Origin: Thermomonospora catenispora
GTDB taxonomy: Bacteria > Actinomycetota > Actinomycetes > Streptosporangiales > Streptosporangiaceae
Assembly: GCF_006363815.1 (NCBI RefSeq)
Contig: NZ_RRYT01000007.1
Span: 62,001 to 126,000, forward strand
Direction: 5' to 3'
Length of the DNA stretch: 64,000 nucleotides
Positions 9,268 to 18,666 of this stretch are shown piece after piece. The first letter of the stretch is position 1. Every line of letters begins with the position of its first letter. The position numbers and the translations under genes are program-made. Under the pieces are notes generated by a model that saw only the letters and a program-made list of their open reading frames with translations, was not told the DNA's origin and did not search any database.

Positions 9268-9428
9268 CCCCGCGCCACGGGCCCGGCGCGAGGCGGGCGG
9301 AGGCGGATCGCCGCGGCGCCCTGGAACGGTCCGCCGAACACCCTCCGACGTGGGACTTTTCCGCACGGCCGGAACGTGCGACGGTGTCAGCAAGAGCCTT
9401 GCACCCTATCCCTGGCGGAGTGTGGTCC

Positions 9429-9857
9429 ATGCGCATCAGCGACATCTTGCGGAAGAAAGGTCATGCGGTCGCCACGGTGCGCCCCGACGCGACCGTCCGG
9501 GAGCTGCTGGCCCGGCTGGCCGAGCTGAACATCGGCGCGGTGGTGGTCTCTCCGGACGGCGCCGCGATCGCCGGGATCGTCTCCGAGCGGGACGTGGTCC
9601 GGCGGCTGCACGAGCGCGGTGCGGCCCTGCTGGACGCCCCCGTGTCCCAGATCATGACCGAGCAGGTCCGCACCTGCGCCCCCGACGAGGCCGTGGACGA
9701 CCTGCGCAAGACCATGACCGAGCATCGCATCCGGCACGTGCCGGTCGTCTCCGACGGTCGCATGGTCGGCCTGGTCAGCATCGGCGACGTGGTCAAGAGC
9801 GCCATCGACGAGCTGGAGACCGAGCGCGAGCACCTGGTCGGCTATCTGCACGGGTGA
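9429..9857 (+). CDS. CBS-domain pair protein
   Basis: A 142-aa protein made of two CBS motifs: VATVRPDATVRELL through GIVSERDVVRRL, then QIMTEQVRTCAPDEAV through GLVSIGDVVKSAI. Stand-alone CBS pairs bind adenine nucleotides or other ligands and are common in actinobacteria, for example the mycobacterial Hrp1 type. I chose the ATG at 9429 because the first CBS motif begins right after it and a GGAG lies about 10 nt upstream. It ends with an acidic helix. Ligand and partner unknown. Confidence 0.88.
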   Translation: MRISDILRKKGHAVATVRPDATVRELLARLAELNIGAVVVSPDGAAIAGIVSERDVVRRLHERGAALLDAPVSQIMTEQVRTCAPDEAVDDLRKTMTEHRIRHVPVVSDGRMVGLVSIGDVVKSAIDELETEREHLVGYLHG

Positions 9858-10010
9858 CGCCCCGACCGGGCCGGCGGCCGCGACCGCGCCGGGGAGACGG
9901 GCCCGCGGCGGGCGGTGCCGCCCGGGCGACCGGGACGTCCCGCGAGAGGCGATCCCCGAGGCCGGGCGGGCCGGTCGCGCGCGGCGGCCGGGGACCGGCT
10001 CCCGGGGCGC

Positions 10011-11465
10011 TCAGACGTAGGCGGGGAGAGGCCGGGGCGGCGGGGCCGTCTCGATCTCCCGGTAGGCGCCGGCCAGCCGCTCGACCGCGGTGCGCAGCCG
10101 GTCCGGCGGCAGCACGTACGGCAGGCGCAGGCAGTCCTCCAGGACGCCGTCGACCGCGAACGCCGGGCCGGGCACCACGCGGACGCCGCGCCGCCACGCG
10201 GCTTCGGCGACCAGGGTGGCGACCGGGGCGCTCAGCCGCGCCCACACGATCATGCCCCCGCCGGGGAGGGTGAACCGCCAGTCCGGCAGCAGCTCGCGCA
10301 GCGCGCCGGCCAGGGCGTCGCGGGAGGCGGTCAGGGCCCGTGCGCGTTCGGCGCGGATCTGTTCGATCCGCTCCATCAGCCGGGCGGTGATCAGCTGGTC
10401 GACCACCGGCCCGGCGATGTCCACGGACTCGCGGGTGGTCACCAGCCGGCGCAGCAGCGGGGCGGTGGCCCGGATCCATCCGACCCGCAGGCCGCCCCAC
10501 ATCAGCTTGGAGGCCGAACCCACGCTGATCACCCGGCCGCCGGCGTCGTGGCGGGCCACCGGCAGCGGCCGGGGGGCGTCCGGGTCGAGTCCCAGCTCCG
10601 CGAAGGTCTCGTCGACGATGAGGAACGCGTCGGCCGCCCGCGCCGCCTCCACCAGCGCGGCCCGCCCGGCGTCGTCCAACAGGTGGCCGGTCGGGTTCTG
10701 GAAGTCGGGGATGACATAGGCGGCGCGGACCGCGGCCTGCCGCATGCTCGCCGCCAGCAGCTCCAGGTCCCAGCCGCCGGTGACGCCCACCGGCACCAGC
10801 CGCGCGCCCCGGCGGCGCAACGCGTCCAGGGCGTGCGGGTAGGTGGGGCGCTCCACCAGCACCGGATCCCCGGGGTTCAGCAGGGTCTGGACGATCAGGG
10901 AGAGCGCCTGCTGCCCGCCGGTGGTCACCATGATCTGATCGGCCCGGGTGGGGACGCCCCGTTCGGTGTAGCGGGCCGCGATCGCCTCTCGCAGCACCGC
11001 CAGCCCGGCCGGTTCGTATCCGGCGCCGCGGGCGTACTCGGGCAGCTCGGCGACGGCCTCGGCGGCCGCCTCCGCGAAGACGGCGGGTGCGGGGGGCGCG
11101 GCGCATCCCAGGTCGATGGTCTCCGTGTCGCCCGCGGGGGCGGAGACGATGCCGAAGCGGGTGACGGCCTGGCGGGTCGTGGCCGGCGGCGTCTGCGGCA
11201 GCGCGGTCCAGCTCCCGGCCCCCTGCCGGCTGGCGATGTAGCCCTCGGCGCGCAGTGCGTCGTAGGCGGCGGTGACCGTGGTGCGGCTGACGCCGAGGGC
11301 GGCGGCCAGGTCCCGCTCGGCGGGCAGCCGGACCCGCGGCGGCAGCTGTCCGCCCAGGATCAGACCGCGGACCGCCCGGGCCAGGGCGGTGTAGTAGGGC
11401 CGTTCCCGCGGCGGGGCTCCGAGCAGCCGGGCCAGTTGCGGTCCGCTGATGTGGCGGGTGCTCAT
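10011..11465 (-). CDS. MocR-type regulator (GntR wHTH plus aminotransferase domain), YczR-like
   Basis: A 484-aa transcription factor. An N-terminal GntR winged helix (about residues 20-90, with LPAERDLAAALGVSRTTV) is joined to a fold-type-I aminotransferase domain carrying the PLP lysine K320 in SASKLMWGG and an Asp in VDETFAELG. The ATG at 11465 matches the usual N terminus; an ATG at 11480 is also possible. It is divergent from a YczE-like membrane gene. From memory, a MocR subgroup called YczR is found divergent from yczE, so it probably controls that gene, with PLP or a PLP adduct as signal (inference). An inverted repeat lies just upstream of its start. Confidence 0.9.
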   Translation of the reverse strand: MSTRHISGPQLARLLGAPPRERPYYTALARAVRGLILGGQLPPRVRLPAERDLAAALGVSRTTVTAAYDALRAEGYIASRQGAGSWTALPQTPPATTRQAVTRFGIVSAPAGDTETIDLGCAAPPAPAVFAEAAAEAVAELPEYARGAGYEPAGLAVLREAIAARYTERGVPTRADQIMVTTGGQQALSLIVQTLLNPGDPVLVERPTYPHALDALRRRGARLVPVGVTGGWDLELLAASMRQAAVRAAYVIPDFQNPTGHLLDDAGRAALVEAARAADAFLIVDETFAELGLDPDAPRPLPVARHDAGGRVISVGSASKLMWGGLRVGWIRATAPLLRRLVTTRESVDIAGPVVDQLITARLMERIEQIRAERARALTASRDALAGALRELLPDWRFTLPGGGMIVWARLSAPVATLVAEAAWRRGVRVVPGPAFAVDGVLEDCLRLPYVLPPDRLRTAVERLAGAYREIETAPPPRPLPAYV

Positions 11466-11481
11466 ACAGGCCACTTTCATT

Positions 11482-11508
11482 GATTGGCTCTTAAATGGCA
11501 AGCCAATC
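11482..11508. promoter_or_regulatory. Inverted repeat between MocR regulator and yczE-like gene, candidate operator
   Basis: Perfect 8-bp arms GATTGGCT (11482-11489) and AGCCAATC (11501-11508) are separated by 11 nt. The AT-rich centre stands out in this GC-rich region. The position, 17 nt upstream of the regulator ATG and 62 nt before the divergent ATG, suits an autoregulated shared operator. Confidence 0.6.
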
Positions 11509-11569
11509 CGGTCCACCCTGGGATCGGTTTTCCGCAAGTGGCCTCAAGTCTCGGTGAGGAACGACGTCC

Positions 11570-12310
11570 ATGGTGATCGCTCACGCGCTCCGCGCGTCCC
11601 GGCTCGGCGCCGATTCCCGCGGTGGACCGGGTCCGGCCGCGAACCGGTCCGGATCGACGGACCGGCGCCGCCACGGGCCGTCCGGCGGGCGGACGGGGCT
11701 GTGGATCCGGCGATTGGTCCAGCTGTACGGCGGATTGGCCCTCTACGGTCTCGGCATCGCCCTGCAGGTGGCCTCCGGGCTGGGCAACGACCCCTGGGAC
11801 GTGTTCCATCAGGGCCTGGCGCTGCGGTTCGGGCTGTCCATCGGAGCCTGGATCATCATCGCCGGAGCGGTGGTGATGCTGCTGTGGATCCCGCTGCGGC
11901 AGCGGCCCGGCCTCGGCACCGTCAGCAACGTGATCTTCGTCGGGCTGTTCGCCGACCTGTTCCTGGCGGTGCTGCCCGATCCGGAGCCGACCGCCGCGCG
12001 CTGGGCGTACCTGATCGCGGCGATCCTGGTCGGCGGATTCGCCACCGGCTGCTACATCGGCGCCGGCCTGGGGCCGGGCCCGCGCGACGGCCTGATGACC
12101 GGGCTGGCGGCCCGGGGCCACTCCATCCGCGTGGTCCGCACCGGCATCGAGGTGACCGTCGTGACGGCCGGCTGGCTGCTGGGCGGCACGGTGGGGATCG
12201 GCACCCTGCTGTACGCGGTGACCATCGGGCCCCTGGCGCATGTGTTCATCCCGGCGCTGGAGATCAAGCCGCTCCCGGCCTCTCCGCCGCCGCGGGCGTC
12301 CGGGACCTGA
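11570..12310 (+). CDS. YczE/YitT-type integral membrane protein
   Basis: A 246-aa protein with about 45 polar, Arg-rich N-terminal residues followed by five or more hydrophobic helices. The segment YGLGIALQVASGLGNDPWDV and the later CYIGAGLGPGPRDGLMTG are typical of the YczE family. Biochemical function is not established; transport is a guess. The divergent MocR regulator and the inverted repeat between the genes imply PLP-linked control. The start is less certain than the frame because several codons could serve. Confidence 0.85.
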   Translation: MVIAHALRASRLGADSRGGPGPAANRSGSTDRRRHGPSGGRTGLWIRRLVQLYGGLALYGLGIALQVASGLGNDPWDVFHQGLALRFGLSIGAWIIIAGAVVMLLWIPLRQRPGLGTVSNVIFVGLFADLFLAVLPDPEPTAARWAYLIAAILVGGFATGCYIGAGLGPGPRDGLMTGLAARGHSIRVVRTGIEVTVVTAGWLLGGTVGIGTLLYAVTIGPLAHVFIPALEIKPLPASPPPRASGT

Positions 12311-12332
12311 GCGGCGAACCGCGGCGCCGCCC

Positions 12333-13304
12333 TCACGCCCGGGAGCGCACCCGCGCCCGCTCCAGTGCGCGCCGCTCCTCCTCCGTCAGCGGCCCGCCCT
12401 CCACCCGGGTGACGTGCTCGCGGACCCAGCGGGCGATCACGTCGGGATGGGTGCGCGGCACCCAGTGACCCGCCCGGACGGTCCGCAGCGACAGGTCCGG
12501 GGCCCGCTCCGCCAGCCCGGCCACCAGGTGCGGGGACACGAACAGGTCCCGGGTCGGCACGATCACCTGCACCGGCACGTCGGTGCGCCGGTCGCGGGGG
12601 CGGCGCAGCCGTTCGCGCATGTCGGCCCGGTACAGCCCCAGCCCCGCCACCGCGTCGTCGGTCAGCGTCCGCGCCGGATGTCCGGGCCGGGGCCGCACGC
12701 CCTCGCCGCGCAGCGCGACCGTGAAGAGGCGTCCGCCGCCCGCCCGCCACATCGCCTCCGGCAGCACCGGAGCCCGGAAGAACGCGATGTAGGCCGACCG
12801 CAGCGCCTGGCCCGCCGCCTGCCGCAGCCCGCGCGCCGACCGTCCGGCCAGCCGCGTCCGCATCCACTGCCCCACATGGTCCAGGCACGGCCCCGAGATC
12901 GAGGTGAACGAGGCGAAACGGCCGGGCATCGTGCAGACCGCCTCCCACCCCTGGATGGACCCCCAGTCGTGGCCCACCAGATGGACGCGGCGATCCCCGG
13001 CGACCGCGTCCAGCACCGCGCCGAGGTCGGCCATCAGGTGCTCGAACGCGTACGGCTCGACCCCGGACGGGCGGGAGGAGTCCCCCGCGCCGCGCACGTC
13101 GTACCGGACGAGGTGGAAGCGCTCCGCCAGGGCGTCGACGACCTCGTCCCACACCGCCTTGGTGTCGGGATAACCGTGCACCAGCAGCACGATCGGCCGG
13201 GAGGGGTCGCCCTGCCGCCGGACGGCCAGCCGCACCCCGCCGGGCGCGGTCACCACCTCGTCGCGCACCACCGAAGCATTGGACACCGGGTCAATGAATC
13301 GCAC
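12333..13304 (-). CDS. Alpha/beta hydrolase, epoxide-hydrolase-like
   Basis: A 323-aa hydrolase with LLVHGYPDTKAVW (oxyanion region), RYDVRGAGDSSRP, and GHDWGS, where D113 replaces the serine nucleophile. An Asp nucleophile marks epoxide hydrolases and haloalkane dehalogenases. The later DLFVSPHLV and RAGHWVPRTHPD segments supply the acid and catalytic His. I chose the GTG at 13304 because GGAG lies 5 nt before it; a TTG at 13322 is less likely. It resembles the N-terminal part of mycobacterial EphD, without the C-terminal SDR domain. Substrate unknown. Confidence 0.85.
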   Translation of the reverse strand: MRFIDPVSNASVVRDEVVTAPGGVRLAVRRQGDPSRPIVLLVHGYPDTKAVWDEVVDALAERFHLVRYDVRGAGDSSRPSGVEPYAFEHLMADLGAVLDAVAGDRRVHLVGHDWGSIQGWEAVCTMPGRFASFTSISGPCLDHVGQWMRTRLAGRSARGLRQAAGQALRSAYIAFFRAPVLPEAMWRAGGGRLFTVALRGEGVRPRPGHPARTLTDDAVAGLGLYRADMRERLRRPRDRRTDVPVQVIVPTRDLFVSPHLVAGLAERAPDLSLRTVRAGHWVPRTHPDVIARWVREHVTRVEGGPLTEEERRALERARVRSRA

Positions 13305-13344
13305 GGCGGCTCCGCGGGTCAAGCGACGCGCCGCGCCGCCGCGG

Positions 13345-14280
13345 TCAGTACGGGGCGTACCCCGCGGCGCGGGCGGCGGGGGAGCGCATCAGGTACTCCA
13401 GCGCCTGCCGGGTCGAGCACACCTTCGACGGGTGGTGCGAGGGGCGCAGATAGACCGGGGCCTGGCCGAGCAGCAGCTTGAAGATCCCGGGGATCAGCCC
13501 CTTGCGCACCGAGCGCCGGTAGGAGCGGTACACCCGCCACGGCGTCACCTCGCCCTTGACGTAGGGGTCCTGCTTGAGGAACAGCAGGGTCCCCCCGATC
13601 AGCGCCCAGTACAGGAAGAACAGCGCGACCGCCCAGGAGGCCGCCCGCATCAGGTATCCGCCGCCCAGGTGCCGGTAGACGTCGAACACCACCGACCGGT
13701 GCTCGACCTCCTCGGCGCCGTGCCAGCGCAGCAGGTCCAGCATCATCGGGTCCACCCCGGCCGCGTCCAGCCGGTCGTTGTCCATGACCCACTGCCCGAG
13801 CACCGCGGTGTAGTGCTCGATCGCCGCCACCGCCCCCAGCTCGAACAGCAGCCGCTTGCGGAACAGCCGGGGCCGCCGCCGCTCCAGCTCGGCCATCCGG
13901 GCGGTCCACTCGGCGTTGCCCCGCGCGGCCGGCTCGGTGATCGGCTTCACGTCGATGCCGTGGGCCGCCAGCAGGTCGTCCAGCACCCCCTGGTGCGAGC
14001 GGGAGTGCACCATCTCCTGCCCGATGAAGCCCTTGATCTCCTTCCGCAGCCGCTCATCGGCGACGTAGGGCAGGGCGGCCTTGACGCAGTTGATGAACCA
14101 CTTCTCGCCCTCGGGCAGCACCACGTGGAACGAGTTGATCATGTGGGTGGCCACCGGATCGCCGGGGATCCAGTGCAAGGGCGTGTCGGACCAGTCGAAC
14201 GACACCCGTCGCGTCTTGATCGGGGGATGCCGCTCGTCGATCTCGAACGCGGCGCCGCCGGATCCCGCCGAAGTCGTCAT
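13345..14280 (-). CDS. Predicted metal-dependent hydrolase (PF10118-type, diiron-like)
   Basis: A 311-aa protein with the layout of the PF10118 family: EGEKWF, then QEMVHSRSH, a central Glu-rich helix, and HGAEEVEHRSVVFDV, which together place Glu and His residues like ferritin-like diiron enzymes. One hydrophobic stretch (AVALFFLYWALIGGTLLFL) suggests membrane contact. GGAGAGGAC precedes the ATG. It lies 40 nt after an epoxide-hydrolase-like gene on the same strand, which hints at shared lipid or xenobiotic metabolism (inference). The biochemical reaction is not known. Confidence 0.82.
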   Translation of the reverse strand: MTTSAGSGGAAFEIDERHPPIKTRRVSFDWSDTPLHWIPGDPVATHMINSFHVVLPEGEKWFINCVKAALPYVADERLRKEIKGFIGQEMVHSRSHQGVLDDLLAAHGIDVKPITEPAARGNAEWTARMAELERRRPRLFRKRLLFELGAVAAIEHYTAVLGQWVMDNDRLDAAGVDPMMLDLLRWHGAEEVEHRSVVFDVYRHLGGGYLMRAASWAVALFFLYWALIGGTLLFLKQDPYVKGEVTPWRVYRSYRRSVRKGLIPGIFKLLLGQAPVYLRPSHHPSKVCSTRQALEYLMRSPAARAAGYAPY

Positions 14281-14442
14281 GTCCTCTCCTCACCTCGGCC
14301 GTGGCACCGAAAGAGTGCAGGTCGTCATGCAGTTCAGGCAGAGCAGTCAAGCCCGGCCGCGGGGCGCCGTCTTGCCCGTCAGGCCACAAATTCCCCCACG
14401 GGATTGGCGCCGCGATGACAAACGCCCGAGGGGACGCCGGGA

Positions 14443-15255
14443 TCAGACCTGGAGCCGGCGGGCCCCGCAGTAGACGTTCATGGACTCCCCGCGCAGGAAC
14501 CCCACCAGCGTCATCCCGCTCTCCTCGGCCAGCGACACGGCCAGCGAGGACGGCGCCGACACCGCCGCCAGCACCGGGATCCCCGCCTGCAGCGCCTTCT
14601 GCGCCAGCTCGAACGAGGCCCGCCCGCTGACCATCAGGATCCGCCCGGTCAGCGGCAGCAGGTCCGCCCGCAGCGCCCAGCCGATCACCTTGTCCACCGC
14701 GTTGTGCCGGCCCACGTCCTCGCGGATCGCCAGCAGCTCGCCCGAGGCGTCGAACAGCCCTGCCGCATGCAGCCCGCCGGTGCGGTCGAACACCCGCTGC
14801 GCGGCCCGCAGCCGATCCGGCAGCTCCGCCAGCACCCGGGGATCCACCCGCACCGGGTCGGCGGTCAGGTCGTAGCGGGCGAAGGTGCGCAGCGCCTCGA
14901 TGCTCTGCTTGCCGCACACCCCGCAGGCGCTGGTGGTCTGGAACGCCCGCGCGGCCAGGGCGTCCGGCGGCGCCACCCCCTCGGCCAGCGTCACGTCCAG
15001 CACGTTCTGCTCGGCGGCGTCGGCGCAGTACCGCATCGTCCGCACGTCGCCCGGTCCGGCGATCACCCCCTCGGCCGCCAGGAATCCGGTGACCAGGTCG
15101 AAGTCGTCACCGGGGGTGCGCATGGTCATGGTCAGCGGTCGGCCGTCCACCCGGATCTCCAGGGGCTCCTCGACGGCCAGGGTGTCGGGGCGGCGGATCG
15201 GCTCCCCGCTCACCTTCAGTTTGAGAACCGGTCTGCGGACGGTCACTCGGCCCAT
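14443..15255 (-). CDS. fdhD: Formate dehydrogenase accessory sulfurtransferase FdhD
   Basis: A 270-aa FdhD that passes sulfur from a cysteine desulfurase to the molybdopterin cofactor of formate dehydrogenase. It carries the sulfur-relay CxxC in SACGVCGK, plus [23 protein letters not shown] and [14 protein letters not shown]. The ATG at 15255 begins a standard N terminus; the open frame upstream of it is only antisense to the histidine kinase region. Together with selA/selB/selD/selC and moaA/mobA in this window it points to a functional formate dehydrogenase, whose structural gene is not in the window. Confidence 0.95.
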   Translation of the reverse strand: MGRVTVRRPVLKLKVSGEPIRRPDTLAVEEPLEIRVDGRPLTMTMRTPGDDFDLVTGFLAAEGVIAGPGDVRTMRYCADAAEQNVLDVTLAEGVAPPDALAARAFQTTSACGVCGKQSIEALRTFARYDLTADPVRVDPRVLAELPDRLRAAQRVFDRTGGLHAAGLFDASGELLAIREDVGRHNAVDKVIGWALRADLLPLTGRILMVSGRASFELAQKALQAGIPVLAAVSAPSSLAVSLAEESGMTLVGFLRGESMNVYCGARRLQV

Positions 15256-15358
15256 GGGGCGACCGTACCTCGTCGCGTGCGCGGAGAGGACCGACGATCC
15301 GGCGGTGCGGCCCACCGGCGGACCCGGGCGACCGCCCGCACGACTCCCCTTCCGGCGC

Positions 15359-16765
15359 CTACCCCGCCCCCTGCCGGGGCGGCGCGGACGATCGCCCCGT
15401 GGGCCGAGCGACCGTCCGGGGCCGGCACGGCAGTTCGATCCGCACCCGGGTGCCCTTCCCGGGCGCCGACCACAGCGTCGCCCGCCCGCCGTGCGCCGTG
15501 GCGATCGCCTCCACGATCGACAGGCCCAATCCGGTGCCCTTGCCGGACGTCCGGGAGGCCCGGTGGAACCGGTCGAACGCCCGGGCCGCGTCCTGCGGCG
15601 CCATGCCCGGCCCCCGGTCCTCGACCTCCAGCACGACCTCGTCCGCCCGTCGCGCCAGCCGCACCTCGGCCGCGGTGCCGGGCGGGGTGTGGTCCCGCAC
15701 ATTGGTCAGCAGATTGGCCAGCACCTGCCGGATGCGGGCCTGGTCGACCTCGGCGACCAGCTCGTCCGGAGCCCGCAGCGTCACCGGATGGTCCGCGCCG
15801 ACCGCCTGCGCGTCGGCGACGGCGTCGCGCGCCAGCGCCACCAGATCCGTCGGAGCGGGCTGCAGGCCCGCGTCCCGGTCCAGCCGCGCCAGCTCCAGCA
15901 GCTCCCCGACCAGCCGGTTCATCCGCCCGGCCGCCTCCTCGATGCGGCGCATCGCGTCCGGCAGGTCCTCCAGCGCGCCGTGCCGGTACAGCTCGGCGTA
16001 CCCCTGGATGGTGGTCAGCGGGGTGCGCAGCTCGTGCGAGGCGTCGGCGGCGAAGTCCCGCAGCCGCTGCTCGGACCGGGCGCGGGCGGCGAACGCCTCG
16101 GCGATCCGGTCCAGCATCACGTTGATCGCCACTGCCAGCCGCCCCACCTCGCTGTCGGGCCGTTTCACCGGCATCCGGGCGCGCAGGTCCCCGCCGGTCG
16201 CCACCGCCTGCGCGGTGGCGGCCATCCGGTCCAGCGGCGCCAGCCCGCGCGCGATCAGCCACCGGCTCGCCAGCGCCAGCCCCGCCATCAGCGCCGCTCC
16301 GGTCACCAGCTCGGTGAGCACCAGCCGCCGCACCGCCGCGTCGATCTCCTGCAGCGGCGCCGCCACCACGACCACCGTGCCGGTCCGGTCCCTCCGGGCG
16401 ACCGCCCGGGCGCCCCCCAGGTCGAACGGCCCACCGGAGGCCGCCCGCCGCGCCAGCGCCGCAGGATCCGTTCGGCGCAGCTCCTCCAGGACGGGGGAGG
16501 GATCGAGGACCGTGCCGCTGTAGACCCGGATCTCCCCGTCGGGCCGCACCCCGACCACCACGTACCGGGCCGGCGCCGGCCCCTCGGCGGGCAGCCCCGG
16601 TCGCACCAGCCGGATCACCGCCCGCTTGCGCGCAGCCTCCAGCTGGGCGTCGACCCGGTCCAGCAGGTAGCCGCGCAGCACCAGCGCGCTCACCGCGCCC
16701 AGGATCAGCAGTCCTGCGCCGGTCACCGCCAGCAGTCCGGCGACCAGCCGGGCGTTCAGGCTCAC
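15359..16765 (-). CDS. Sensor histidine kinase
   Basis: A 468-aa membrane kinase starting at a GTG whose GTGA overlaps the response-regulator stop. It has an N-terminal transmembrane helix, an extracytoplasmic domain of about 120 residues, a second helix, a HAMP segment, the HisKA box [15 protein letters not shown] with phospho-acceptor H244, and a HATPase domain with the N box in [17 protein letters not shown] and [10 protein letters not shown]. The translational overlap fixes its partner as the OmpR-type regulator. The layout is like mycobacterial TrcS or MprB. The signal is unknown, but a secreted protein starts the operon. Confidence 0.93.
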   Translation of the reverse strand: MSLNARLVAGLLAVTGAGLLILGAVSALVLRGYLLDRVDAQLEAARKRAVIRLVRPGLPAEGPAPARYVVVGVRPDGEIRVYSGTVLDPSPVLEELRRTDPAALARRAASGGPFDLGGARAVARRDRTGTVVVVAAPLQEIDAAVRRLVLTELVTGAALMAGLALASRWLIARGLAPLDRMAATAQAVATGGDLRARMPVKRPDSEVGRLAVAINVMLDRIAEAFAARARSEQRLRDFAADASHELRTPLTTIQGYAELYRHGALEDLPDAMRRIEEAAGRMNRLVGELLELARLDRDAGLQPAPTDLVALARDAVADAQAVGADHPVTLRAPDELVAEVDQARIRQVLANLLTNVRDHTPPGTAAEVRLARRADEVVLEVEDRGPGMAPQDAARAFDRFHRASRTSGKGTGLGLSIVEAIATAHGGRATLWSAPGKGTRVRIELPCRPRTVARPTGRSSAPPRQGAG

Positions 16766-17481
16766 GGCCGCAGCGTGTAGCCGATCCCGCGCCGGGTGTG
16801 GATGATCGGCGGTCCGTGCGGATGCAGCTTGCGGCGCAGATAGCTGATGTAGGTCTCCAGGATCTGCGTGTCGCCTCCCCGGTCCCAGCCCCACACGTGC
16901 TCGACGAGCTGCGCGCGGGTCAGCACCCGTCCGGCGTTGCACATCAGATACGCCAGCAACCGGGACTCGGTCGCCGACAGCTCCACGACCGCATCGCCGC
17001 GCCGCGCCGTCCAGCTCGTCTCATCCAGCTCCAGGTCGCCGACCCGCAGCACCTTCTCCTCGTCCCGCGGCGGAGGCGGCGGCGCCGCCCGCCGCAGCAC
17101 CGCCCTGATCCGCGCCACCAGCGCCTCGATCGAGAACGGCTTGGTGACGTAGTCGTCGCCGCCCAGGGTGAGGCCGGTGACCGTGTCCGAGGGGGTGTCC
17201 CGGGCGGTCAGGAAGATGACCGGCACGTCCCGTCCGGCGGCGCGCAGCCTGCGGCACACCTCGAACCCGTCCAGGTCCGGCAGCATCACGTCCAGCACCA
17301 TGAGGTCGGGCCGCTCCTGCTCGGCCAGGCGCAGGGCCTCGGCCCCGGTCGCCGTGGCGACCGGGGCGAAGCCGTGGAAGCGCAGCGCCACCTGCACCAA
17401 GTCGCGGATGTCGGGCTCGTCGTCGACGACCAGCACCCGCCGCGGGCGACCGGCGTCGTCCGCGCTCATGAGGGATTTCAT
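16762..17481 (-). CDS. OmpR/PhoB-family response regulator
   Basis: A 239-aa regulator with a receiver domain (acidic VVDDEPD, phospho-acceptor D64 in LMVLDVMLPD, conserved Lys in VTKPF) and a C-terminal winged helix ending in TRRGIGYTL. The proposed ATG at 17481 is 13 nt after the secreted-protein stop; an internal ATG at 17469 is also possible. The end overlaps the kinase start by 4 nt. The three genes therefore look like one operon: secreted protein, regulator, kinase. Confidence 0.93.
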   Translation of the reverse strand: MKSLMSADDAGRPRRVLVVDDEPDIRDLVQVALRFHGFAPVATATGAEALRLAEQERPDLMVLDVMLPDLDGFEVCRRLRAAGRDVPVIFLTARDTPSDTVTGLTLGGDDYVTKPFSIEALVARIRAVLRRAAPPPPPRDEEKVLRVGDLELDETSWTARRGDAVVELSATESRLLAYLMCNAGRVLTRAQLVEHVWGWDRGGDTQILETYISYLRRKLHPHGPPIIHTRRGIGYTLRP

Positions 17482-17494
17482 GAGGAAGATGGTG

Positions 17495-17950
17495 CTATGG
17501 GCGGCGCGGTGCGATCACCCCCTTGGCGGTGCGGACCGTGCCGGCCCGGACGCCGAGGACCTTGACCCGGTCTCCCCGGGCCAGGGCGGACGCCTCGGCC
17601 TTCTCCCCGTTCTTGCGGATCCTGGCCTGCGGGTCCAGCGTCCACTGCCAGGCGACCCCGTCGGCGCTGCGGACCGTGATCGACCCGGCGGACGCCGCGA
17701 CGATCTCGCCGTTCTGCCATGCCATCGTCACGAAACGGTCGTCGCGGCGCACCACGGTCTCGCCGCGGACGGTCCGTCCGCCCCGATCGCGCAGCCGCTC
17801 GAAGGGACGGCGGGCGCGGTCGTCGGGCGCGACGGCGGTCGGAGCCTTCCCGGAGGCCGTCGCGGGGGCGGGGACGGCGGCGTACAGACCGGCGCCGAGC
17901 AGACCGGTCACCGCCACGGCGACGGCGGTGGTCTTGACATCGAACCTCAT
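17495..17950 (-). CDS. Secreted DUF5666-like protein
   Basis: A 151-aa protein with a signal peptide (residues 1 to about 32, ending ATASG) and a C-terminal beta-rich part. The repeating pattern GEIVAASAGSITVRSADG through GDRVKVLGVRAGTVRTAKGV resembles DUF5666 domains. GGGAGGC precedes the ATG at 17950. It ends 13 nt before the response regulator and is probably the first gene of that operon, so it may feed a periplasmic or cell-wall signal to the kinase or be a target of the system (inference). I see no catalytic motif. Confidence 0.75.
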   Translation of the reverse strand: MRFDVKTTAVAVAVTGLLGAGLYAAVPAPATASGKAPTAVAPDDRARRPFERLRDRGGRTVRGETVVRRDDRFVTMAWQNGEIVAASAGSITVRSADGVAWQWTLDPQARIRKNGEKAEASALARGDRVKVLGVRAGTVRTAKGVIAPRRP

Positions 17951-18024
17951 GCCTCCCAGCCAACCGGGAGAGGCTGGGATCAAGGCCGGGGAATCCTGGG
18001 AAGAACCTGGGAAACGGTCCCCGG

Positions 18025-18558
18025 TCAGCCGTCGGTCCCCTGGCGGCGCCCCCACAGCCGGCGACGGGCCGGGCGCTCCTCGCCGCCGGGGACGGTGAGC
18101 GACCCGATCTTCGGCGGGGCCACGGAGATGAACGTCGATCGGGCGTGGGCGGCGCAGTGCCGGTGCACCGACGGGCGCACCAGCCGCGACAGCAGGCTCC
18201 GCGAGCTGCGCCCCACCACCAGGATGTCCTCCTCGCGGGCCAGCCGCACCAGCGCGTCGCCGGGCGCGCCGAGGAGCGTCATGCCCGACACCCGGGCCGG
18301 GTCGCAGCCGCCGCTGGAGCGCAGCTCGGCGAGCAGCCGGGTGATCAGCTCGCTGCCCGCCTCCCGCAGCTCGCACGCCGTGCCGTGGGCGGGCACCCCG
18401 GCCGCCGCCGCGTACGAGGGCACCGGGGCGACGTGCACCAGCAGCAGTTCCATGCCGCGCAACCGGGCCTCGCCGAGTGCCCAGGACAGCGCCCAGCGCG
18501 AGGCGTCGGACTCGTCGACTCCGACGATGATGCGCGGCGGGGCGGATGATGCGGACAC
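18025..18558 (-). CDS. Universal stress protein family
   Basis: A 177-aa Usp domain starting IIVGVDESDASRWALSWAL, with the ATP-binding-like end of the fold at DILVVGRSSRSLLSRLVRPSV; the usual G-2x-G-9x-G pattern is imperfect. The GTG at 18558 has AGGAGGC 5 nt upstream and removes a non-homologous extension. A C-terminal basic tail of about 25 residues follows the domain. Role presumed in stress or dormancy; a second Usp gene lies at 56663-57124. Confidence 0.85.
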   Translation of the reverse strand: MSASSAPPRIIVGVDESDASRWALSWALGEARLRGMELLLVHVAPVPSYAAAAGVPAHGTACELREAGSELITRLLAELRSSGGCDPARVSGMTLLGAPGDALVRLAREEDILVVGRSSRSLLSRLVRPSVHRHCAAHARSTFISVAPPKIGSLTVPGGEERPARRRLWGRRQGTDG

Positions 18559-18666
18559 GGCGGCCTCCTGGAGTGCGGGGATCCAGGCTCCCGGCGCAGG
18601 CGGCTCGGCGGAGGGCCTCACCGCACTCCCAGCTTACTTGTGCAAAGCCTTCCGATCACCCTTCGT

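Noticed and set aside
14281-16761. Plus-strand open frames across fdhD and the kinase
   Set aside because: Low-complexity Arg/Ser/Pro translations with no motifs; the minus strand carries complete conserved proteins.
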